This document shows positions 15,980-23,374 of a stretch of 32,170 nucleotides of DNA, one piece after another. This stretch comes from GCA-2718035 sp964435285 (GTDB taxonomy: Bacteria > Bacteroidota > Bacteroidia > Flavobacteriales > TMED113). The notes beneath the pieces were generated by a model that saw only the letters and a list, made by a program, of their open reading frames with translations, ran no database searches and was not told the origin of the DNA. The stretch's first letter is position 1, and each line of letters opens with the position of its first letter. Position numbers and translations under genes: made by a program. The stretch covers positions 1 to 32,170 of the forward strand of contig CAYSYA010000013.1 of NCBI GenBank assembly GCA_964435285.1, in the 5' to 3' direction.

Positions 15980-16369
15980 TTGGAAATACAAACAATATTT
16001 ATTTTTTTAAAATTCTCAGTTTCAGGTTTGATAGGAGTTTTAATTAATTTTTCTTTAACTTTTATTTTAAAGGAAAATTTAAAAATTAATAAATATTTTT
16101 CAAGTTCATTTTCATTATTAATTGCTTTAATAATAAATTATATACTAAACAGATATTGGACATTCCAAGTCATTTTTGAACCTATTCACATTCAGTTTTT
16201 GAAATTTTCCATGGTTGTTTTGATTAGTATTTTTTTTAATCACTTTATTGTTTTTTCTTTTCACAGGTTTTTAAGAATTAATTTTTATTATTCAAAGTTG
16301 ATAGCTGTTATATTAGTTTTCATTTGGAACTTCACAATGCATTCTTTATACACTTTTAATTCATTTTAA
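15980..16369 (+). CDS. GtrA-family membrane protein
   Basis: 129 residues with four membrane segments (about residues 8-29, 42-60, 72-94 and 103-122). The family blocks are NYILNRYWTF (about 53-62) and, at the end, WNFTMHSLYTF. GtrA-like proteins help move or present polyprenyl-phosphate-linked sugars across the inner membrane for cell-surface glycosylation. The start codon is TTG at 15980, 6 bp after the epimerase stop; no ATG is available nearby. The second lipoprotein gene follows after 12 bp, so all three are probably on one transcript. Confidence 0.85.
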   Translation: MEIQTIFIFLKFSVSGLIGVLINFSLTFILKENLKINKYFSSSFSLLIALIINYILNRYWTFQVIFEPIHIQFLKFSMVVLISIFFNHFIVFSFHRFLRINFYYSKLIAVILVFIWNFTMHSLYTFNSF

Positions 16370-16381
16370 TATATTTGTTTT

Positions 16382-17245
16382 ATGAATTCACGTTTTCCAT
16401 ATTTAATATGTTTATTTTTTTTAATTCTATTCTCTTGTTCTAAGGAAGATGATGATGTGCAACAAGTTAATGAAACTTGGAGTTGTATTAACAATACATG
16501 TTTTGATCCCGGTGATGGTAGTGGTGATTTTAATTCTATTACATCTTGCATGATTTATTGTACAGATTCAGGCGGAAGCGGTTCCGGAGGAGGAAGTGGT
16601 TCCGGAGGAGGAAGTGGTTCTGGAAGTGGAAGTGGTTCCGGAGGAGGAAGTGGTTCTGGAAGTGGAAGTGGTTCTGGAAGTGGAAGTGGTTCTGGTAGTT
16701 CTGTCACTTGGAATTGTATTAATGGAAATTGTATTAGTCCTGGAGACGGTACTGGGCTTTATACTTCTTTGATTAATTGTCAACAATCACCTCCATGTTT
16801 AATTCCAGAAACATGGAATTGTATTAATGGTTCTTGTATTAATCCTGGTGATGGTTCTGGTGTTTTTAATTCCCTTTATGAATGTGAACAAAGTGATCCA
16901 TGTTTATTGCTATCATGGGATTGTATCAATGGTTCTTGTATTGATCCCGGCAATGGAAATGGTTTCTACAATACGTTAGCTGATTGTGAGTCAGTTTGTA
17001 TTAATTCCTCTCAATCTTGGAATTGTGTTAATGGATTTTGTTTTGATCCACTAGATGGTGAAGGTTTTTTTAGTACTCTAGCTGAATGTCTGATATCTTG
17101 CGGTGGTTCTGGAAGTGGTTCTGGAAGTGGTTCAGGAAGTGGTTCAGGAAGTGGTTCAGGAAGTGGTTCAGGAAGTGGTTCAGGAAGTGGTTCGGGAGAT
17201 TTTCAGATTAATAATGGTACAATTATAAATCCTCACAAATTCTAG
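16382..17245 (+). CDS. Surface lipoprotein, five four-Cys repeats and two Ser-Gly tracts
   Basis: 287 residues. The lipobox ends at Cys19 (LFSC), followed by SKEDDD, an acidic surface-export signal. Five repeats of the form W-x-C-[IV]-N-x2-C-x-[DNS]-P-x2-G-x-G-x-[FY]-x-[ST]-[LI]-x2-C-x(3-5)-C lie at residues 33-60, 110-139, 145-174, 179-206 and 213-240. Gly/Ser tracts occupy 64-107 and about 241-272. The tail is DFQINNGTIINPHKF. There is no other globular domain, so the protein is a string of small, probably disulfide-bonded modules on flexible Ser-Gly spacers. The function is unknown. Its place inside a sugar-gene run (12 bp after gtrA-like, 12 bp before the GT-C gene) suggests it is a substrate or partner of that pathway; this is inference. 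It is a paralogue of the lipoprotein at 13986-14858. Confidence 0.85.
   Translation: MNSRFPYLICLFFLILFSCSKEDDDVQQVNETWSCINNTCFDPGDGSGDFNSITSCMIYCTDSGGSGSGGGSGSGGGSGSGSGSGSGGGSGSGSGSGSGSGSGSGSSVTWNCINGNCISPGDGTGLYTSLINCQQSPPCLIPETWNCINGSCINPGDGSGVFNSLYECEQSDPCLLLSWDCINGSCIDPGNGNGFYNTLADCESVCINSSQSWNCVNGFCFDPLDGEGFFSTLAECLISCGGSGSGSGSGSGSGSGSGSGSGSGSGSGSGSGDFQINNGTIINPHKF
16571..16702. repeat. Imperfect 18-bp/6-bp tandem Gly-Ser repeat
   Basis: A tract of Gly and Ser codons built from units such as GGAAGTGGTTCCGGAGGA and GGAAGTGGTTCT. It encodes residues 64-107 of the lipoprotein. The units are imperfect but always in frame, so this looks like repeated duplication within the gene. Confidence 0.9.
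17105..17194. repeat. 12-bp tandem repeat, seven units, Gly-Ser
   Basis: Seven copies of GGAAGTGGTTC[TAG] run from 17111 to 17194 after a partial unit at 17105. They encode a pure Gly-Ser tract in the second lipoprotein. The units are nearly identical, which indicates recent expansion. The codons differ from those of the tract at 14056. Confidence 0.95.
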
Positions 17246-17257
17246 TTTTAAATTTTT

Positions 17258-18730
17258 ATGTATTCAGTAACTAACTTAATTTTTAAAAATCAGTTAGTTT
17301 TATTTATTTTTTTTACATGTCTTATAACAAGATTTGCCACTACTATTTTTTACATAGAAGATATTGATAGTTTGCGGTTTTTCCTATCTGCTTTTGATTA
17401 CAATGTTATTGAAGGCAGACCTCATTTTCCTGGATATCCAGTTTATTGCTTTATATTAAAAATAATATTTAGTATCACAGGGTCAATTGAGTATACTTTT
17501 TCTATTATTGGAGGATTTTCAATGTTTTTAATAATTTATTTTATAAATAAATTATGTCTTTTATTTTCAGGAAAAAATAATTATGTTTTAATTTTTATTT
17601 TACTTTTTAACCCTCTTTTATGGTTAATGTCAAATAGATTTATGCCTGATATTTTAGGATTATCATGTTTAATTTTAAGTATTTTTTATTTCTTGAAATT
17701 TATAAAAACAAAAGATTCTAAAATATTATTTTATTTAGCTTTTTCAATCAGCTTTTTATTTGGTATAAGATTATCATATATCCCTTTTTTAATACCATTA
17801 ATTTATCTACTGTATATAGATTACAAGTCTTTTTTAAAACTTAGTTTTTTTACCTTTATTATTTCAATGATTTGGTTTTTACCTTGGGTTTTAATTTCTG
17901 GTTTTGATGACTTAGTTAATCTCGCATTTCATGACTTGAATGGTCATTTTAATGAATGGGGTGGGACAGTATATAGCGGAAACTCTTCTTTGATATATAG
18001 ATTAAATATGACTATAAAAAGTATTTTTTCTGACGGTTTTGGTTTTTGGTGGCATGATAGGCATTATTTAACTTTTATAAATCTTATATTTTTAATTCCT
18101 TTTTTTATAATTGGTATTTTTTATATTTTTTTAAATTATAAAAAAAATCTTATTCCATTTAGTTTAATATTTACTTGTTTATTTTTTTATTTGATCTGGA
18201 TTATTTTATATCAAAATGTGGTTTATAAACCCAGACACATTTTACCATTAATTCCTTTTTTTTCATTAATTATTTCATTTGGATTTAATTGGATATTTAA
18301 ACAGAAATTTAAAATTATAAAATATTGCTTCTTCATAATTATTTTTTTTCCATATTTAATATGTTCATTAAAAATCAATCATCAGCACAGTAGTAATAAA
18401 AGTTCTTTAAGTCAAATGCATGAATATATTCAAAATAGAAATGAAAATCCTATAATTGTAATTTCTGAAAATTTAAAAATAAACTATTTTAAAAAAAATT
18501 TTTATAATTATAATTTAAATAGCTTAAATGACATTACTTATTTTAATAGTAAATATTTTTTTAAAAAAAATAATATTTTAAGTATCAATAAAAAAAATCT
18601 AATAATTTTAAGTACAATTGAATTACCAACTCAGTCTTATAAGCTAGTTAAAAAAAATTATTTTTTTCATAATCCATATGTAAATAGGCTTTGGGATCAT
18701 TTAATATTATATGAGTATAAAAAAAAATAA
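17258..18730 (+). CDS. GT-C-type membrane glycosyltransferase (GT39/ArnT-like)
   Basis: 490 residues with about ten membrane segments, then a soluble C-terminal part (from about residue 375). The first loop after helix 1 carries acidic residues E34, D35 and D37 followed by EGRPHFPGYPVYCF. That is the layout of GT-C enzymes that use polyprenyl-phosphate sugars (protein O-mannosyltransferase or ArnT superfamily), where an acidic residue in this loop is catalytic. Another periplasmic motif is VYKPRHILPLIPFF near residue 323. Acceptor and sugar are unknown. It lies 12 bp after the Ser-Gly lipoprotein and overlaps the next flavoprotein gene by 20 bp. Confidence 0.72.
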   Translation: MYSVTNLIFKNQLVLFIFFTCLITRFATTIFYIEDIDSLRFFLSAFDYNVIEGRPHFPGYPVYCFILKIIFSITGSIEYTFSIIGGFSMFLIIYFINKLCLLFSGKNNYVLIFILLFNPLLWLMSNRFMPDILGLSCLILSIFYFLKFIKTKDSKILFYLAFSISFLFGIRLSYIPFLIPLIYLLYIDYKSFLKLSFFTFIISMIWFLPWVLISGFDDLVNLAFHDLNGHFNEWGGTVYSGNSSLIYRLNMTIKSIFSDGFGFWWHDRHYLTFINLIFLIPFFIIGIFYIFLNYKKNLIPFSLIFTCLFFYLIWIILYQNVVYKPRHILPLIPFFSLIISFGFNWIFKQKFKIIKYCFFIIIFFPYLICSLKINHQHSSNKSSLSQMHEYIQNRNENPIIVISENLKINYFKKNFYNYNLNSLNDITYFNSKYFFKKNNILSINKKNLIILSTIELPTQSYKLVKKNYFFHNPYVNRLWDHLILYEYKKK

Positions 18731-20048
18731 AATAACGATTATTGGAGGAGGTCCAGCTGGATTAGCTAGTGCTTATTATGCAAAAAAAAATGGTATAGAA
18801 TTTATTGTTTATGAAGCATCAGATTCTTTTGGAGGAAATTGTCAGACAATTAAATACAATAATTTTTTTTTCGATACAGGTGCACATAGATTACATGACA
18901 AAGATCATGAAACTACAAAATTATTTAAGGATTTATTGAAAGAAAGATTAAGGAAAATTCATATACCCAGTCAAATTTACAGAGACGAAAAATTTATAGA
19001 TTTTCCACTTTCTCCATTTGGTTTATTTAATTTTTTAGGCCCCGTAAACTTCATCAAAGAAGCTCTTACTATAATATTTAATTCATTTAAGTCAAAAAGT
19101 AAAATTAAAAACTTTGAAGATTTCGCAGTTAATAAATTTGGTAAAAAAATTGCTCATCTTTTTTTATTAGAATATTCAAATAAGCTTTGGGGTTTACATA
19201 CATCAAATTTATCTACAATAATTTCTGGAAATAGGTTAAAAGGGTTATCTATTTATACTTTAGTATTGGAAATGGTTTTTGGAAAAAAAAGAAAGACAAA
19301 ACACCTAGACGGTTCTTTTTATTATCCAGATTATGGTATAGGTGTTCTTTTTGATGAATTAATTAATCATTGTGGTGAATTAAATTTTCTATCTAAATCT
19401 AAAGTTACCAGAATAAATCATTCAGAAAATAATATTAATTCTATAGTTATAAATAATCAAGATTGTCATAATATTAATCATTTAGTATCTTCAATGCCAC
19501 TTGGTATCTTCATAGAATCCATGAATCCCCTTCCTCCTGATGAAATATTAAATATTTCAAGATCTATAAAATTTAGAAACATAATATTAGTTTGTTTTTT
19601 CTTAGATAAAGAAAAAATTAATAATAATGGCTCTATGTATTTTCCAGATAAAAAATATTTATTTACTAGAATTTATGAACCTAAAAATAGAAGTGCTAAT
19701 ATGTCACCTAATAATAAAACATCTTTAATAGTTGAGATTCCGTGTTTTAAAAATGATGATATTTGGGTTATGGACCAAAATGAATTAATTGAGAAGATTA
19801 AAGATAATTTAATCGATTTAAAATTTTTTACTAATAATCATATTATTCACTCTAATATTTATAAAATATCAAATGCGTATCCTATTTTAGAGTTAAATTT
19901 TGAAAAAAAAATAAAAAAGATTTTTGATTACTTATCTAGATTCAAAAATCTAAATGTAACAGGAAGAAATGGTCTTTTTGCATATACTCATATTCATGAC
20001 CACATGAAGAACGGAAGAGAAATAATTGACTATTATATGAAAAAATAA
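18711..20048 (+). CDS. FAD-dependent oxidoreductase, UDP-galactopyranose-mutase/amine-oxidase-like
   Basis: 445 residues. The N-terminal FAD fold is IIGGGPAGLASAYYAKK (GxGxxG at 11-16), then YEASDSFGGNCQT and FDTGAHRLHDKDHE. This matches the group of NAD(P)/FAD proteins related to protoporphyrinogen oxidase and UDP-galactopyranose mutase that carry a DxGxHR motif and occur in polysaccharide clusters. The C-terminal FAD block is LNVTGRNGLFAYTHIHDHMKNG. The ATG at 18711 overlaps the GT-C gene by 20 bp, so it is coupled to it. A role in sugar ring or redox modification in the cassette is likely. It is not the heme-pathway oxidase, which is at 3949-5286. Confidence 0.78.
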   Translation: MSIKKNKITIIGGGPAGLASAYYAKKNGIEFIVYEASDSFGGNCQTIKYNNFFFDTGAHRLHDKDHETTKLFKDLLKERLRKIHIPSQIYRDEKFIDFPLSPFGLFNFLGPVNFIKEALTIIFNSFKSKSKIKNFEDFAVNKFGKKIAHLFLLEYSNKLWGLHTSNLSTIISGNRLKGLSIYTLVLEMVFGKKRKTKHLDGSFYYPDYGIGVLFDELINHCGELNFLSKSKVTRINHSENNINSIVINNQDCHNINHLVSSMPLGIFIESMNPLPPDEILNISRSIKFRNIILVCFFLDKEKINNNGSMYFPDKKYLFTRIYEPKNRSANMSPNNKTSLIVEIPCFKNDDIWVMDQNELIEKIKDNLIDLKFFTNNHIIHSNIYKISNAYPILELNFEKKIKKIFDYLSRFKNLNVTGRNGLFAYTHIHDHMKNGREIIDYYMKK

Positions 20049-20149
20049 ATCTGTAGTCTGTTTATTCAAATAATTCTTTGTATCCAAGTTGTAATAAGTT
20101 AACTAGTAATTAGGAAATTGGTAAAAAAGCTACTTTTAGAATTATATAA

Positions 20150-21910
20150 TTATATTTTTCTCATTCTTAAGTTCAATGGCGTTATTTCTAAATATTCATC
20201 TTCTTTAATATATTCCATTGATTCCTCTAAAGAAAACTCAGTTTTTGGTGCAATTCTCATAGCATCATCAGAACCGGATTTTCTCATATTAGTCAACTGT
20301 TTCCCTTTTACAAGATTTACGCCTAAATCATTATCTCGGTTATGTTCTCCAACAACTTGTCCTTTATATATAATTTCAGATGAAGAAACAAAAAACCTTC
20401 CTCTGTCCTGTAGTCTATTTAATGCAAAGGCTGTTGCTGGCCCCTCTTCATTAGATGTAAGTGAGCCTTTTGTTCTAGTTTCAATATCTCCAATATGTTT
20501 TTTAAATTCCTCAAATTTGTGTGTCATAATTGCTGTACCTGAAGTTACTGTTAAAATATGATTTCTAAGACCAATTAAACCTCTTGAAGGGATAAGAAAT
20601 TCTAAATGTTGTAAATCACCTTTTGGTTCCATAGATAGTAATTCTCCTTTTCTTCTAGTAGCTTGTTCAATACATTTACCAGAGTATTCACTAGGAACGT
20701 CTATAACAAGTGTTTCAAAAGGTTCATGTTTTATTCCATTTATTTCTTTTTCTATAACCTTTGGTTTACCTACTTGCAATTCATAACCTTCTCTTCTCAT
20801 TGTTTCTATTAAAATAGACAAATGAAGTATCCCTCTTCCATAAACATTAAATTTTTCTTCTGAATCTGTTTCTTCAACTCTAAGTGCTAAGTTTTTTTCT
20901 GTTTCTTTATTTAGTCTGTCCCTCAAATGTCTTGAAGTTACGTATTTACCCTCTTTACCAAAAAATGGTGAATTATTAATTGTAAATAACATACTCATTG
21001 TAGGTTCATCAATTTTAATTCTAGGGAGAGCTTTAGGTTCTTCTAAGCTTGTAATTGTGTCACCAATTTCAAAATCATCCAATCCAACAATTGCACAAAT
21101 ATCACCAGAGTTAATTCTTTCAATAGGATTTTTTCCTAAACCTTTAAATTCATATAATTCTTTAATTTTAACTTTTTTATAGTTATTGTTATTTTGACAT
21201 AAATTATATTCTGACCCTTTTTTTATTTCTCCTTGATAAACTCTACCAATTGCAATTCTTCCTTTAAAATTAGAGTAGTCTAGGGATGTTATTTGCATTT
21301 GTGTTATTCCTTGCCTGTTAGGAGCTTGTGGAATATGACTTATAATTTTATCTAAAAGAACGGAAATATTATTTGTTGGATTTTTCCAATCTAAACTCAT
21401 CCATCCTTGTTTTGATGAACCATAAATTGTTTCAAAATCTAACTGATCTTCAGAAGCATTTAAATTAAACATTAAATCAAAAACTGATTCTTGTACTATG
21501 TCTGGTTGGCAGTTTTCTTTATCAATTTTATTTATAACTAATATTGGTTTAAGATTTAGTTCAATAGCTTTTTGTAGAACAAACCTTGTTTGTGGCATGA
21601 TGCCTTCAAAAGCATCAACTAATAGTAATACCCCATCAGCCATTTTTAATACTCTTTCAACTTCTCCTCCAAAATCAGCGTGTCCTGGTGTATCAATTAT
21701 ATTTATTTTTACACTCTTATATTTGACTGAAATATTTTTTGATAATATTGTAATTCCTCTCTCTCTTTCTAAATCATTGTTATCTAAAATTAGCTCTGAA
21801 TTTTCCTTGTTCAGATTCTCAACTATACATGTTTGAATAATTTTGTCTACCAAAGTAGTTTTACCGTGATCAACATGAGCAATAATGGCTATATTTCTTA
21901 TTGAATCCAT
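20150..21910 (-). CDS. typA: Ribosome-associated GTPase TypA/BipA
   Basis: 586 residues from the ATG at 21910. A TTG 15 bp further upstream lies inside the TATATTTG promoter element and is rejected. Translation-factor GTPase that binds 70S ribosomes and helps ribosome assembly and stress growth. G motifs: AHVDHGKTT (residues 11-19), ERERGITI (48-55), DTPGHADFGGE (73-83) and NKID (127-130). The C-terminal BipA block runs through RRKGELLSMEP, EFLIPSRGLIGLRNHIL, SNEEGPATAFALNRLQDRG and VVGEHNRDNDLGVN. It is a single-gene unit that converges on the flavoprotein gene. Confidence 0.96.
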   Translation of the reverse strand: MDSIRNIAIIAHVDHGKTTLVDKIIQTCIVENLNKENSELILDNNDLERERGITILSKNISVKYKSVKINIIDTPGHADFGGEVERVLKMADGVLLLVDAFEGIMPQTRFVLQKAIELNLKPILVINKIDKENCQPDIVQESVFDLMFNLNASEDQLDFETIYGSSKQGWMSLDWKNPTNNISVLLDKIISHIPQAPNRQGITQMQITSLDYSNFKGRIAIGRVYQGEIKKGSEYNLCQNNNNYKKVKIKELYEFKGLGKNPIERINSGDICAIVGLDDFEIGDTITSLEEPKALPRIKIDEPTMSMLFTINNSPFFGKEGKYVTSRHLRDRLNKETEKNLALRVEETDSEEKFNVYGRGILHLSILIETMRREGYELQVGKPKVIEKEINGIKHEPFETLVIDVPSEYSGKCIEQATRRKGELLSMEPKGDLQHLEFLIPSRGLIGLRNHILTVTSGTAIMTHKFEEFKKHIGDIETRTKGSLTSNEEGPATAFALNRLQDRGRFFVSSSEIIYKGQVVGEHNRDNDLGVNLVKGKQLTNMRKSGSDDAMRIAPKTEFSLEESMEYIKEDEYLEITPLNLRMRKI

Positions 21911-21922
21911 ATTTTTTTTTTG

Positions 21923-21930
21923 CAAATATA
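21923..21930 (-). promoter_or_regulatory. -7 promoter element of typA
   Basis: The minus strand reads TATATTTG, matching TAnnTTTG. Twelve bases, mostly A, separate it from the ATG at 21910. Its presence over the alternative upstream TTG settles the start codon. No clear -33 TTG is seen. Confidence 0.55.
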
Positions 21931-22009
21931 ACTTCTTATAACTCTTAGGTTAATAATTTTATAGAAATTAATTATTATTAATTTTTAAATAATTATTTAT
22001 ATTCAAAAC

Positions 22010-23374
22010 ATGAAACTACTTTTTATATTAACGTTAATACCTTTTTTAGGATTATCTCAATCTTTTGACAATTCTTATAGTTTTTCAGATCCAATTATAG
22101 TTAGTAATAACCCTGAGTTAGGTTTAACTCGTCCTCGAATAATTGTTGTAGAAAATGGTTCCCCTGTAATAATGTGGACATCTGTGAATAATAATAAAAT
22201 TTATGTTTCTAGATGCGTTGATAATGAGTTTATTGAACCTGAGTCTATTTTACCTGAAAATTTTACTTTTTTTGGCGCACCTAATTACGGTCCAGAAATT
22301 GATAATAATGGAAACACCATCGCAATTGTATTTTCAAATTCTACAAATGAGACAAATAATCTTTATTTCATTTATTCTTTGGATGCTGGAGTAACCTTTT
22401 CAAATCCAATTAAAATTATTGAAGATGATGCTTTTATTGAGGGGGCAGGTGTCCATATAAACTCAAATAATATTCCAATTGTTACATATGAGAATCTTCA
22501 GTCAAATGGAATTGCTAATCAATTAGTTGGATTTGGTCAATTTATTGACGATGGTTCAGAGGTTGTATTTGACGATTTTATTATTGCAAATGCTTTAACA
22601 GAGGGAGTGCCTTGTGAGTGTTGCCTTGGTAATTTAACTACTAATGAAGAAAATCTTGTATTCTCATATAGAAATAATATTAACAATGTTCGTAATATGT
22701 TTGCTTGTACCTATAATGATTTTACTACTTCATTTGATGAAGGTTTTTCTATTGATAATTATAATCAATCATTGAGTGTATGCCCAACAGAAGGCCCTAA
22801 AAGTTTGTTAATTAATAATTATTTAATTACCTCTTTTAAATCATATGGTTACTCACCATCTAGAATAAGTACTACCATTTATGATTTGGATAATGATTTG
22901 TTAGTTAGTGAATCTGAAGTTGATTGGGGCCAAGGTTACGGTACCCAAAGTTTACCTGAAATTGCTGGTAATGAATCTGTTTTTGCTGTTGTTTGGAAAG
23001 AATTTAGATATTATAATTTTGATGTTTTTATATCAATATCTAATTCTCCTTCCAATAACAGTGAAATAAACTTTAATACATCATCCTCTGTTAGCTCAAC
23101 AATACCTAACTCTCAAAACGCAAATGATTTTACAAGTGTTGATATTAGTGAATATAATGGAGAATTTCATATAGTTTATTTAGATTTTAATGATAGTGTA
23201 ATATACTATAGAACATATTTTGAAGATGAAATAAATGATATATTAGAGAATGGAAAAGAAAAAGATTTAATCAATAAAACTGATATTCTTGGAAGAAAAA
23301 TAAATAATCATGGTATTCAATTGGAGTTTTATAATGACGGTAGTGTAGAAAAAAAATATATAATAGGGGATTAA
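22010..23374 (+). CDS. Secreted beta-propeller-like protein with CECC motif and T9SS tail
   Basis: 454 residues. A signal peptide (MKLLFILTLIPFLGLSQS) leads into repeated beta-sheet blades of sialidase/BNR-like type, such as GSPVIMWTSVNNNKIYVS, NTIAIVFSNSTNETNNLYFIYS and EFHIVYLDFNDSVIYYR. Midway is VPCECCLGN (C202, C204, C205), a Cys cluster that could bind metal. The C-terminus from about residue 423 (TDILGRKINNH, then YNDGSVEKKYIIGD) is a type IX secretion sorting tail of the kind with DILGR and DGSVEKK. The protein is therefore exported and perhaps surface-attached. The substrate is unknown. It converges on the S9 peptidase gene, and the two stops share TTAA. Confidence 0.8.
   Translation: MKLLFILTLIPFLGLSQSFDNSYSFSDPIIVSNNPELGLTRPRIIVVENGSPVIMWTSVNNNKIYVSRCVDNEFIEPESILPENFTFFGAPNYGPEIDNNGNTIAIVFSNSTNETNNLYFIYSLDAGVTFSNPIKIIEDDAFIEGAGVHINSNNIPIVTYENLQSNGIANQLVGFGQFIDDGSEVVFDDFIIANALTEGVPCECCLGNLTTNEENLVFSYRNNINNVRNMFACTYNDFTTSFDEGFSIDNYNQSLSVCPTEGPKSLLINNYLITSFKSYGYSPSRISTTIYDLDNDLLVSESEVDWGQGYGTQSLPEIAGNESVFAVVWKEFRYYNFDVFISISNSPSNNSEINFNTSSSVSSTIPNSQNANDFTSVDISEYNGEFHIVYLDFNDSVIYYRTYFEDEINDILENGKEKDLINKTDILGRKINNHGIQLEFYNDGSVEKKYIIGD

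Noticed and set aside
16370..16377. TATATTTG before the second lipoprotein
   Set aside because: Only 4 nt from the ATG and without a -33 TTG; the gene is more likely read through from the epimerase and gtrA-like genes.
16568..16786. Reverse-strand open frame rich in Thr/Ser/Arg over the Ser-Gly tract
   Set aside because: It is the mirror of the Gly-Ser codon repeat and has no independent coding sign.
16571..17194. Repeat array as a CRISPR
   Set aside because: Units are contiguous, in frame and code Gly-Ser; there are no spacers.
18711..20048. Second heme-pathway protoporphyrinogen oxidase
   Set aside because: The fold is shared, but the DTGAHR motif and the neighbouring sugar genes place it with the UDP-galactopyranose-mutase-like group.
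20125..20137. Small hairpin AAAAG-CTA-CTTTT between the flavoprotein gene and typA, with six T bases on the minus strand
   Set aside because: The stem has five pairs with one G-C, too weak to call a terminator in this base composition.
21911..21925. TTG start five codons upstream of typA
   Set aside because: The TTG is part of the TATATTTG promoter element, and the family N-terminus begins at the ATG at 21910.
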